The notes beneath the pieces were generated by a model. That model was given only the letters and a program-made list of their open reading frames with translations. It was not told the DNA's origin and did not search any database. From contig JAWVZB010000145.1 in the NCBI GenBank assembly GCA_033722375.1, positions 1-6,268 on the forward strand: a DNA stretch of 6,268 nucleotides, given 5' to 3'. Below, one piece after another: positions 1 through 5,803 of this stretch (within the stretch, counting starts at the first letter, position 1; the number at the start of each line of letters is the position of its first letter). This stretch comes from JAWVZB01 sp033722375. GTDB lineage: Bacteria > Actinomycetota > Nitriliruptoria > Nitriliruptorales > Nitriliruptoraceae. The position numbers and the translations under genes were made by a program.

Positions 1-2
1 CG

Positions 3-89
3 TGGTGGGCGAGGGGGGACTCGAACCCCCATGTCCTTGCGGACACACGGACCTGAACCGTGCGCGTCTGCCAATTCCGCCACCCGCCC
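3..89 (-). tRNA. tRNA-Leu, anticodon CAG
   Basis: Decodes leucine codon CUG. On the minus strand the sequence folds as a complete class II tRNA. The acceptor stem GGGCGGG (89-83) pairs with CTCGCCC with one G-U wobble. The D-arm is the typical leucine type (GCGGAATTGGCAGACGC). The anticodon stem CACGG/CCGTG is perfect, around loop TTCAGGT with anticodon CAG at 55-53. The long variable arm is GTCC-GCAA-GGAC, and the T-arm GGGGG-TTCGAGT-CCCCC is also perfect. The discriminator is A and the terminal CCA is encoded (5-3). The total of 87 nt with CCA is normal for tRNA-Leu. It is transcribed divergently from the fhaA operon, and a tRNA-Leu next to fhaA is also found in M. tuberculosis. Its 3' flank and terminator lie outside the window. 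Confidence 0.97.
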
Positions 90-103
90 GGGAAGCGCCG
101 GGC

Positions 104-109
104 ACGGTA
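104..109 (-). promoter_or_regulatory. Possible -10 box of the tRNA-Leu promoter
   Basis: On the minus strand this reads TACCGT, which fits the actinobacterial TANNNT -10 pattern. It lies 14 nt upstream of the mature tRNA 5' end, a sensible distance for a short 5' leader trimmed by RNase P. I see no convincing TTGAC-like -35 at 16-19 nt further upstream. A TTGACG hexamer on the same strand at 236-231 is too far away to pair with it and has no good -10 of its own. This is a weak call based on one hexamer. Confidence 0.25.
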
Positions 110-221
110 CCAGCGGCCGTTGCGCTGACGCATCCCGCTATCGCCCGCTCCGGGGAGATGGTGGCCGTTCGGGCGAGAAGCGTCACGAACGCGCCATTCG
201 GACAGGGAACGACTTTGGCCG

Positions 222-246
222 CTCCTGTATCGTCAAGCCACAGGAG
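222..246 (+). repeat. Inverted repeat masking an AGGAGG
   Basis: CTCCTGT (222-228) and ACAGGAG (240-246) are perfect 7-bp inverted repeats around an 11-nt loop. The right arm lies inside a full Shine-Dalgarno-like AGGAGG (242-247). No ATG, GTG or TTG lies 5-10 nt after it, so it is not an evident ribosome site for a gene. If the operon transcript starts upstream of it, this would be a leader hairpin. If the TATCGT at 228-233 is a -10 box, the repeat would instead be an operator-like DNA palindrome. Function is unknown and chance occurrence is possible. Confidence 0.35.
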
Positions 247-256
247 GCGGACACAT

Positions 257-306
257 CGAGAGGTCCACACTGGAGCCCGTGCGGAGGGCTCGGCGGGGGC
301 CTCTCG
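257..306 (+). repeat. Two-tier inverted repeat in the presumed fhaA leader
   Basis: The outer arms CGAGAGGTCC (257-266) and GGGCCTCTCG (297-306) pair over 10 bp with a single wobble at T264/G299. Inside lies a second perfect hairpin, GAGCCC (273-278) with GGGCTC (286-291), loop GTGCGGA. The wobble is a U-G pair only in a rightward transcript and would be an A-C mismatch in a leftward one, so the fold favours the fhaA strand. No T-run follows it, so it does not look like a classic intrinsic terminator. It sits 78 nt before the fhaA ATG. The role is not known. Confidence 0.4.
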
Positions 307-384
307 CTTGCTGCGTGACGGTCACCGACAAGTCCGCGCCAGGGCTCGCCTCCAGGAAGCTGCCGACAGCGACCAGTTGAGGCG

Positions 385-1146
385 ATGGGCGTTCTCCAAG
401 ACTTCGAACGTCGGCTCGAAGGAGCCGTCGAGGGGTTCTTCGCGCGTGCGTTCCGGTCGGGCCTCCAGCCGGTCGAGCTCGCGAAGGCCGTGCGCCGCTA
501 CGCCGAGGACCACCAGCACGTCACCGACCATGGCGTGGTGATCCCCAACGTCTACCGGTTCGTCGTGAACCCCAAGGACGCGGACCGGCTGGACTCGTAC
601 GGCGACTCGCTCACCCGCGAGCTCGGCCAGGTCGTGGCCCGGACCGCGGACGAGCGCGGCTGGTCGCTCCGGGGTCCCGTCGTGGTGCGCCTCGCGACCT
701 CCGACGACGTGCGCTACGGCGTCTACCAGCTCGCCGCCAGGGTCGAGGAGGTCTCCGGCGAGATCGACGTGCCTGCCGCAGCGTCATCGACCGACACGGT
801 CGCGGTCGGCGTCACCGACGCCTCGCGGCGACCGCGGGCCCGCCACCAAGTCCGGATCGTGTCCGGAGGCGCCTCCGGCGAGACCGTCCCACTCACGAGC
901 GAGCGGGTCGTGGCGGGGCGGCTCCCCGAATGCGACATCACGCTGGACGATCCGACCGTCAGCCGCGAGCACGCGGCGTTCGTGCGGCGCGGCTCCGAGT
1001 GGTGGGTCGTCGACCTCGGATCGACCAACGGCACCCGGGTCAACGGCGTGACCGCCGCGGAGCACCCCGTCGAGCCCGGAGACCGGGTCGAGTTCGGCGA
1101 AGCGGTCCTCGAGTTCGCCACGTCACCGACCACCGAGGGTCAGTGA
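385..1146 (+). CDS. fhaA: FhaA: DUF3662 and FHA-domain adaptor protein
   Basis: This is a cytoplasmic phosphothreonine-binding adaptor. In mycobacteria FhaA binds the phosphorylated pseudokinase domain of MviN/MurJ and so controls lipid II flipping. The product has 253 residues. Residues 1 to about 120 are the FhaA N-terminal domain (DUF3662), recognised by the opening MGVLQDFERRLEGAVEGFF and by QPVELAKAVRR (28-38). A linker of about 35 residues follows. The FHA domain spans about 155-248 with GR (178-179), SREH (193-196), LGSTNGT (211-217) and VNG (219-221), so the pThr-binding residues are intact. The family-typical N-terminus fixes the ATG start despite a poor GAGG ribosome site. M. tuberculosis FhaA has 527 residues, and the difference lies in the linker, which is almost absent here. 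It is the first gene of the operon, and fhaB begins one base after its stop. Confidence 0.95.
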   Translation: MGVLQDFERRLEGAVEGFFARAFRSGLQPVELAKAVRRYAEDHQHVTDHGVVIPNVYRFVVNPKDADRLDSYGDSLTRELGQVVARTADERGWSLRGPVVVRLATSDDVRYGVYQLAARVEEVSGEIDVPAAASSTDTVAVGVTDASRRPRARHQVRIVSGGASGETVPLTSERVVAGRLPECDITLDDPTVSREHAAFVRRGSEWWVVDLGSTNGTRVNGVTAAEHPVEPGDRVEFGEAVLEFATSPTTEGQ

Positions 1147-1147
1147 C

Positions 1148-1612
1148 ATGCCGATCGCGCTGCTGACGATCCTCAAGCTGCTGCTCTTGGCGCTGCTGTA
1201 CCTCTTCGTGTTCCGGGCCGTGCGAACCGTGGCCACCGATCTGTACGGAGGCTCCGGCCGCAAACGCCCCGCGCCCCGCCCGCGCGTGGCCCGGGCCGAA
1301 GCCCCCCGGCGCTCCCGGAAGATCCCGAAGGAGCTCGTGGTCCACCCGCCCGACGGCAAGCCCGCCGTCGTCGACCTCGATAGCGAGCGGCTGGTCCTCG
1401 GACGAGCCGAACACGTTGGCATCCGACTCGACGACGTGTACGTGTCCGACGAGCACGCCGAGGTGATGCCCGACGACGGCGGTTGGTCGGTCCGCGACCT
1501 CGGCTCCACGAACGGGACCTACCTCAACGGGGCCAAGGTCACCCAGCCCACCCCACTCGCCGCCGGCGATCAGCTCCGCGTCGGCAAGACCCGGATCGAG
1601 GTGCGGCGATGA
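1148..1612 (+). CDS. fhaB: FhaB (FipA-like) membrane-anchored FHA protein
   Basis: This is a small phosphopeptide-binding protein. The mycobacterial homologue FhaB/FipA has 155 residues, is a substrate of the Pkn kinases and is tied to division and FtsZ/FtsQ; here the product has 154. Residues 4-24 form one hydrophobic membrane segment, followed by a basic proline/arginine-rich linker (about 36-60) that should face the cytoplasm. The FHA domain is at about 62-152, with LGR (84-86), S100 and H103, LGSTNGT (118-124) and YLNG (125-128). The loop reads SDEH where FhaA in this operon has SREH, so an acidic residue sits next to the conserved serine. GAGGG at 1135-1139, eight bases before the ATG, is a good ribosome site. 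The gene starts one base after the fhaA stop and overlaps pstP by ATGA, so the three are very probably co-transcribed and translationally coupled. Confidence 0.95.
   Translation: MPIALLTILKLLLLALLYLFVFRAVRTVATDLYGGSGRKRPAPRPRVARAEAPRRSRKIPKELVVHPPDGKPAVVDLDSERLVLGRAEHVGIRLDDVYVSDEHAEVMPDDGGWSVRDLGSTNGTYLNGAKVTQPTPLAAGDQLRVGKTRIEVRR
1598..1603 (+). promoter_or_regulatory. Ribosome binding site of pstP
   Basis: GAGGTG ends five bases before the ATG at 1609. It lies inside the end of fhaB. It supports this ATG, which overlaps the fhaB stop as ATGA, over an in-frame ATG at 1483. The extra 42 residues from 1483 are arginine- and proline-rich and look like a read-out of the fhaB sequence in the wrong frame. 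Confidence 0.6.
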
Positions 1613-2907
1613 CGACGCTCAACGTCGCCGCCGGCTCCGACACCGGGCAGATCCGCCAAGCCAACGAGGACTCCTTCTACGTCGGCGAGACCGTGCACGC
1701 CGTCGCCGACGGCATGGGGGGCCACCTCGCCGGTGAGGTCGCCTCGCAGATGGCACTCGAGCCCGTCCGCGGCCTCGACGGCAAGGTGTTCCCCGACCCG
1801 TCGAAGGCCACCGAGGCGCTGCGAGAGGCCATCAAGACCGCCAACCAGAACGTGTCGAGTCGCGCCGACGACGACGCCCGCTTCCGCGGCATGGGTACGA
1901 CGCTGACCGCCGTGCTGCTCGAGAACCGACGCCTCCACCTCGGCCACGTCGGCGACTCCCGCGCCTACCTGCTCCGCGATGGCGAGCTCAGCCAGCTCAC
2001 CGACGACCACACCCTCGTGCAACACCTCATCGACGAGGGCCAGATCACCGAGGAGGAAGCACAGACCCATCCCCAACGCTCCATCATCACCCGCGCCATC
2101 GGGGTCGCCCCGAGCGTCGAGGTCGACACGATGACCCTCGACCTCCAGGAAGGCGACCTCGTCCTGCTGTGCTCGGACGGGCTCACCGGTGTCGTCGACG
2201 ACGACGACATCAAGGACCGCATCGCCGACGACGAGGACGACGAGGACACGGTCCGCCACCTGATCGAGATGGCGAACGAAGCGGGTGGCCCCGACAACAT
2301 CACCGTCCTCCTCCTCCGCTACGGCGAACCCAACAGCGTCGCGACCGCCGCCTCCGATCGCGATGCCGCTGAGTCCGACGAGCAGGGGGAGGATCACGGG
2401 CCGGAGGGGGAGCGTCGTGTCATCGTCCGCACCGATGACGACACGGAGAGCCGCGACTGGGCCCAACGGCTCGGTCGCTTCGGTCAGCTCGGCCGTGAGC
2501 CTGACCGGCCCTTCGACGACGACGCTCCCTCCGGCCCCGCACGCTGGCAGCGGTGGGGGGCGATCCTGCTGGGACTGGCGCTCGTCCTCGCCCTCGTCAT
2601 CGGCGGTGGGCAGTGGCTGTTGTCACGCTCGTACTTCGTGGGGCTGGACGGCGAGCAGATCGTGATCTACCAGGGGGTCCCCGCCGAGATCGGCCCGTTG
2701 GAGCTGTCCCAGGTCCACGAACGCACCGAACTCATGGCTTCCGATCTCCCCGAGTTCGTGGTCAGCAACCTGCGTGACGACGGTGTGCAGGCCGCGAGCC
2801 TCAACGACGCCCGGCTCATCGTCGAGCGCTACGAGGAGCTCGCCGCCGAAGACGACGACCCTGAGGACGACAACACCAGCGGCACCGACCAGGACGCCTC
2901 ACCGTGA
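1609..2907 (+). CDS. pstP: PstP: membrane PP2C Ser/Thr protein phosphatase
   Basis: This enzyme removes phosphate from serine and threonine of proteins modified by the neighbouring kinase(s), including the kinases themselves, and needs Mn2+/Mg2+. The catalytic PP2C domain covers residues 1 to about 240 and has the motifs in order: NED (19-21), DGMGG (34-38), GMGTT (94-98), GDSRAY (115-120), SDG (189-191) and GGPDN (226-230). The metal-binding aspartates D34, D190 and D229 are present. A charged cytoplasmic linker (about 241-316) leads to one membrane helix (about 317-337). An outside domain of about 95 residues follows, opening with YFVGLDGEQIVIYQGVP, and ends in an acidic tail. The product has 432 residues against 514 in M. 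tuberculosis; the outside part is shorter. A very acidic stretch lies at 197-213. It overlaps fhaB by 4 nt and ends 13 nt before rodA. Confidence 0.97.
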   Translation: MTTLNVAAGSDTGQIRQANEDSFYVGETVHAVADGMGGHLAGEVASQMALEPVRGLDGKVFPDPSKATEALREAIKTANQNVSSRADDDARFRGMGTTLTAVLLENRRLHLGHVGDSRAYLLRDGELSQLTDDHTLVQHLIDEGQITEEEAQTHPQRSIITRAIGVAPSVEVDTMTLDLQEGDLVLLCSDGLTGVVDDDDIKDRIADDEDDEDTVRHLIEMANEAGGPDNITVLLLRYGEPNSVATAASDRDAAESDEQGEDHGPEGERRVIVRTDDDTESRDWAQRLGRFGQLGREPDRPFDDDAPSGPARWQRWGAILLGLALVLALVIGGGQWLLSRSYFVGLDGEQIVIYQGVPAEIGPLELSQVHERTELMASDLPEFVVSNLRDDGVQAASLNDARLIVERYEELAAEDDDPEDDNTSGTDQDASP

Positions 2908-2920
2908 GCGCGACCGCACG

Positions 2921-4264
2921 GTGAGCAGCGACACCCTCCCGAACGAGGGCCGCGCCCGCGAGCGCCAGCTGCTCGCGCTCAGCCTCGCGATCGTCGTCGG
3001 CGCCTACGTCCTCCTCGGCTGGTCCCGGTCGTCGCAGATCCCCCTCGGCGCCATCAGTTACGGCGCCGCACTGGCAGGGCTCGCCGCGCTCGCCCACCTC
3101 GCGGTCCGGCGGTGGGCCCCCTACGCCGACCCGCTGCTGCTCCCCTGCGCGTTCCTGCTCAACGGGCTGGGGCTGGTCTTCATCCGCCGCATCGACTTCG
3201 CCGAGGGCTCCAACCTCGCGCTCCCACAGACCAGTTGGACCGTGATCGCGCTCGCGCTCTTCGCCGCCACGCTGCTGGTCCTCGACGACTACCGCCTGCT
3301 GGCCCGGCTCGCCTACACCATCGGGCTCGCCACCATCGTGCTGCTCCTGCTGCCGCTGTTCCCGATCATCGGCAAGGAGGTCAACGGCGCCCGACTGTGG
3401 GTCGAGCTCGGGCCGGTCAACTTCCAGCCCGGCGAGATCGCCAAGCTCGGGATGGTGGTCTTCCTCGCCGGCTACCTCGAACGCAAGCGCACGCTCCTGT
3501 CGGTCGCCACCCACCGGGTCGGGCCGCTGCTCCTCCCCGAGCCTCGCCACCTCGCGCCTGTCGTGGCGGCCGCCGGGATGGCGCTGCTCATCCTCGTCGT
3601 CCAGCGCGACCTCGGCTCGAGTCTCTTGTTCTTCGGGGCGTTCGTGGCGATGCTCTACCTCGCCACCGGCCGACTCGCCTACCCGGCGGTCGGGCTGTCC
3701 GCCTTCGCCGCCGGGGCCGCGCTGGCCTACAACGTGTTCGGGCACGTCCAACAGCGGTTCGCGATCTGGATCGACCCCTGGAGCCGCATCGACGACGCCG
3801 GCTACCAGCTCGCCCAGACCACCTTCGCGCTCGGGACCGGCGGGCTGACCGGAACCGGGCTCGGGCTCGGACGCCCCGACGACATCCCGTTCGCCGCCAC
3901 CGACGCCGTGTTCGCGGTCATCGGTGAGGAGCTGGGGCTGCTCGGGGCCACCGCGGTGCTGCTCGTGTTCCTCCTCGTCGTCGTCCGCGGGTTCAAGGTC
4001 GCACTCACGGCACGTGACGAGCTCGGCACCCTCCTCGCGGCCGGGTTGACGTTCGCGCTCGGCCTCCAGGTGTTCGTGATCGTCGGCGGGATCACCCGGC
4101 TGGTGCCGTTCACCGGGATCACCCTGCCGTTCGTGTCCTACGGGGGCTCGTCCCTCGTCAGCAACTACGTCCTGCTGGCGCTCCTCATCCTGATCAGTCA
4201 CCGCAGCCGCGCCGCCGTGCTCGGCGTCGACCCGCGGCGGGGCGCGGGAGGCGGCTCGTCGTGA
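2921..4264 (+). CDS. rodA: RodA: SEDS-family peptidoglycan glycosyltransferase
   Basis: This integral membrane enzyme polymerises lipid II into glycan strands and works with a class B PBP, here the PbpA encoded directly after it. The product has 447 residues (469 in M. tuberculosis) with about ten to twelve hydrophobic segments, the first at 16-34. Family signatures are NGARLW (155-160), FQPGEIAKL (168-176) and QRDLGSSLLFFGAF (228-241). Its D230 matches the catalytic aspartate of other SEDS proteins (E. coli RodA D262). Further signatures are EELGLLG (336-342) and TGITLPFVSYGGSSLVSN (398-415). The GTG at 2921 is chosen because it follows the pstP stop and gives a normal cytoplasmic N-terminus. 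An in-frame ATG at 2774 would overlap pstP by 134 nt with a serine/threonine-rich non-homologous extension. No good ribosome site is visible, so coupling to pstP translation is likely. FtsW is the alternative, but pairing with PbpA favours RodA. Confidence 0.95.
   Translation: MSSDTLPNEGRARERQLLALSLAIVVGAYVLLGWSRSSQIPLGAISYGAALAGLAALAHLAVRRWAPYADPLLLPCAFLLNGLGLVFIRRIDFAEGSNLALPQTSWTVIALALFAATLLVLDDYRLLARLAYTIGLATIVLLLLPLFPIIGKEVNGARLWVELGPVNFQPGEIAKLGMVVFLAGYLERKRTLLSVATHRVGPLLLPEPRHLAPVVAAAGMALLILVVQRDLGSSLLFFGAFVAMLYLATGRLAYPAVGLSAFAAGAALAYNVFGHVQQRFAIWIDPWSRIDDAGYQLAQTTFALGTGGLTGTGLGLGRPDDIPFAATDAVFAVIGEELGLLGATAVLLVFLLVVVRGFKVALTARDELGTLLAAGLTFALGLQVFVIVGGITRLVPFTGITLPFVSYGGSSLVSNYVLLALLILISHRSRAAVLGVDPRRGAGGGSS
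4246..4251 (+). promoter_or_regulatory. Ribosome binding site of pbpA
   Basis: GGGAGG lies nine bases upstream of the GTG at 4261, within the last codons of rodA. It supports the GTG start, which shares GTGA with the rodA stop (4262-4264). Confidence 0.6.
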
Positions 4265-5712
4265 CGGGACAGATCCGCCGCACCGCCGTGTTCGTCCTGA
4301 TCCTGTTCGGGGCGCTGTTCGTCAACCTCAACGTGATCCAGCTCGTCCGGGCCGACGACCTCGCGAACCATCCGTCCAACCGGCGGCTCATCATCAAGGA
4401 GTACGAGTCCAAGCGCGGGCCCATCGTTGCTGGCGAGAGCGCGATCGCCTTCTCCGAGGCGACCGACGACGTGCTCAAGTACCTGCGCATCTACGAGGAC
4501 CCCAAGCTCTGGGCACACGTCACCGGCTACTACTCGTTCGTCCTGGGCCGCTCCGGTGTCGAGGCCGCGATGAACGAGGCGCTCACCGGCACCTCCACCG
4601 AGGTGTTGGCCCAGAACCTCGCGGAACTGGTCGGCCAGCGCGACGAGGTCGGCGACACTGTCCAGCTCACGATCGATCCGAGGATCCAGGGCACCGCCCG
4701 GCAGGCACTCGGCGACCGCGTGGGCGCCGTGGTCGCCCTGGACCCGAGGTCCGGGGCGGTGCTCGCGCACTACTCGAACCCCTCGTTCGATCCGAACCGG
4801 CTGTCGAGCCACGACGCTTCGGCGATCGTGTCCGCCTGGCGGGAGCTGCAGAACGCCGACCGCGACCCGCTGCTGAACCGCGTGACGCGGGCCCTGTACC
4901 CGCCGGGTTCCACGTTCAAGCTGATCACCGCCGCCGCCGCGCTCGAGGAGGGGATCTCGCCGGAGACCGCCTTCCCCGACCAGGAGCGCTTCGACGTCCC
5001 CCAGACCGACAACGACATCGGCAACTACGGGGGTGGCGTGTGCGCCGGCGGCGAGACCATCAGCCTCGAGGATGCGTTGCGGGTCTCGTGCAACACCGTC
5101 TTCGCCCGCCTCGGGGTCCAACTCGGTGGCGACGCGCTGATCGCCACCGCCGAGCGGTTCGGGTTCAACCGGGTCCCCCCCTACGAGCTCACCCCGGTCA
5201 AGAGCCAGATCCCGAAGGAGCTCAACGAGCCGCAGGCGGCCCAGTCGGCCATCGGGCAGTTCGACGTCCGCGCGACCCCGCTCCAGATGGCGCTCGTGGT
5301 CCAGGCCATCGTCAACGACGGTCAGCTCCTGCGTCCGCACGTGGTGGGCGAGGTCCTTGACCCGAGCGGCCGCACGGTCCGGGGGCCGGATCGGGGCGTG
5401 TGGAGCGAGGGCCGGTTCGACGGCCAGGTCGTGAGCGCCCAGACCGCCCAGATCCTGCGCGAGCTCATGATCGAGGTGGTCGCCGACGGCACCGGACGCG
5501 CAGCCCAGATCGCCGACCACACCGTCGGCGGGAAGACCGGCACCGCCCAGGACCCGGCGAACGATTCCGCGACGGTGTGGTTCGTCGGCTTCGCCGACGA
5601 CGAGGTGGTCGTGGCCGTGGTCCTCCCCGACGCGGGAGCAGGGGCCACCGGAGGCGGCGACGCTGCCCCGATCGCGCGTGCGGTGATGGAGGCTGCACTC
5701 GGACTGCGATGA
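4261..5712 (+). CDS. pbpA: PbpA: class B penicillin-binding protein (transpeptidase)
   Basis: This DD-transpeptidase crosslinks peptidoglycan stem peptides on the outer face of the membrane and is the partner of RodA; it is a beta-lactam target. The product has 483 residues (491 in M. tuberculosis PbpA). One signal-anchor helix lies at about 8-27, then a small PBP N-terminal module with RGPI (52-55). The transpeptidase domain runs from about 150 to 480. It carries the active-site STFK (S217, K220), SCN (276-278) and KTGTAQ (425-430), so all three catalytic motifs are intact. TIDPRIQ (137-143) and GAVVALDPRSGAVLAH (155-170) are typical of the family just before the domain. There is no PASTA domain, as expected for PbpA. 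It starts at GTG overlapping the rodA stop, which should keep the two proteins in step. It ends 91 nt before the kinase. Confidence 0.97.
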   Translation: MTGQIRRTAVFVLILFGALFVNLNVIQLVRADDLANHPSNRRLIIKEYESKRGPIVAGESAIAFSEATDDVLKYLRIYEDPKLWAHVTGYYSFVLGRSGVEAAMNEALTGTSTEVLAQNLAELVGQRDEVGDTVQLTIDPRIQGTARQALGDRVGAVVALDPRSGAVLAHYSNPSFDPNRLSSHDASAIVSAWRELQNADRDPLLNRVTRALYPPGSTFKLITAAAALEEGISPETAFPDQERFDVPQTDNDIGNYGGGVCAGGETISLEDALRVSCNTVFARLGVQLGGDALIATAERFGFNRVPPYELTPVKSQIPKELNEPQAAQSAIGQFDVRATPLQMALVVQAIVNDGQLLRPHVVGEVLDPSGRTVRGPDRGVWSEGRFDGQVVSAQTAQILRELMIEVVADGTGRAAQIADHTVGGKTGTAQDPANDSATVWFVGFADDEVVVAVVLPDAGAGATGGGDAAPIARAVMEAALGLR

Positions 5713-5737
5713 GTCCTTGTAGCCTTCGTCCTGCGAC

Positions 5738-5764
5738 CGAGCGACGGGGGCGCCGGGTCGCTCG
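5738..5764. repeat. GC-rich hairpin in the pbpA-kinase gap
   Basis: CGAGCGAC (5738-5745) and GTCGCTCG (5757-5764) are perfect 8-bp inverted repeats with an 11-nt loop. The gap 5713-5803 has no T-run after the hairpin, so a standard intrinsic terminator is not supported. A pause or attenuation site, a transcript-processing site or a protein-binding palindrome are all possible. A -10-like TAGCCT lies at 5720-5725 without a recognisable -35. A 7-bp direct repeat, ACTCTCG, occurs at 5769-5775 and 5784-5790. The gap is visibly less G/C-biased at every third base than the flanking genes, as expected for non-coding sequence. Confidence 0.5.
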
Positions 5765-5803
5765 CCCGACTCTCGACCACCGAACTCTCGTGACGAGTGC
5801 AGC

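Larger units (their letters stand above)
90..384. other. Divergent intergenic region between tRNA-Leu and fhaA
   Basis: This 295-nt gap separates the minus-strand tRNA from the plus-strand operon and must hold the tRNA promoter. It is the likely site of the operon promoter too. No protein-coding gene is supported: the frames that cross it also run through the tRNA or out of frame into fhaA. Plus-strand candidates are weak. TATCGT at 228-233 fits TANNNT, but the hexamer 17 nt upstream (205-210) is GGGAAC, which looks more like an extracytoplasmic-function sigma -35 (GGAAC) than TTGACA. Three inverted repeats are visible: CGTTCG/CGAACG (166-171/186-191) and two stronger ones, listed separately, at 222-246 and 257-306. 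The fhaA ribosome site is only a GAGG at 379-382, two bases from the ATG, which is unusually close. Confidence 0.6.

Noticed and set aside
166..191. CGTTCG/CGAACG inverted repeat, possible operator
   Set aside because: Only 6 bp with a 14-nt spacer; expected by chance in GC-rich DNA and not linked to a clear promoter.
279..380. 33-codon GTG frame ending just before fhaA, possible leader peptide
   Set aside because: No ribosome site at its GTG, it lies inside the predicted hairpin, and it resembles no known peptide.
2..541. 179-codon plus-strand frame at the left edge
   Set aside because: It runs through the tRNA gene and then out of frame into fhaA; the product is Arg/Ser-rich and without features.
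1483..1608. Longer PstP starting at the upstream in-frame ATG
   Set aside because: The 42 extra residues overlap the fhaB FHA domain in another frame and are not PP2C-like; the ATG at 1609 has a ribosome site and the usual ATGA junction.
2191..2202. 12-bp perfect palindrome GTCGTCGACGAC
   Set aside because: It is made by consecutive Val and Asp codons within pstP, so protein coding explains it.
1570..2466. 298-codon open frame on the minus strand opposite pstP
   Set aside because: Val/Gly/Asp-rich shadow of a gene with full PP2C motifs; no recognisable family.
2774..2920. Longer RodA starting at ATG 2774
   Set aside because: It would add 49 Ser/Thr/Arg-rich residues overlapping the end of pstP; the GTG at 2921 gives the family-typical length.
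2816..4201. 461-codon open frame on the minus strand opposite rodA
   Set aside because: Antisense shadow of a membrane protein gene: hydrophobic codons read backwards give a Glu/Gln/Asp/Arg-rich string with no domain.
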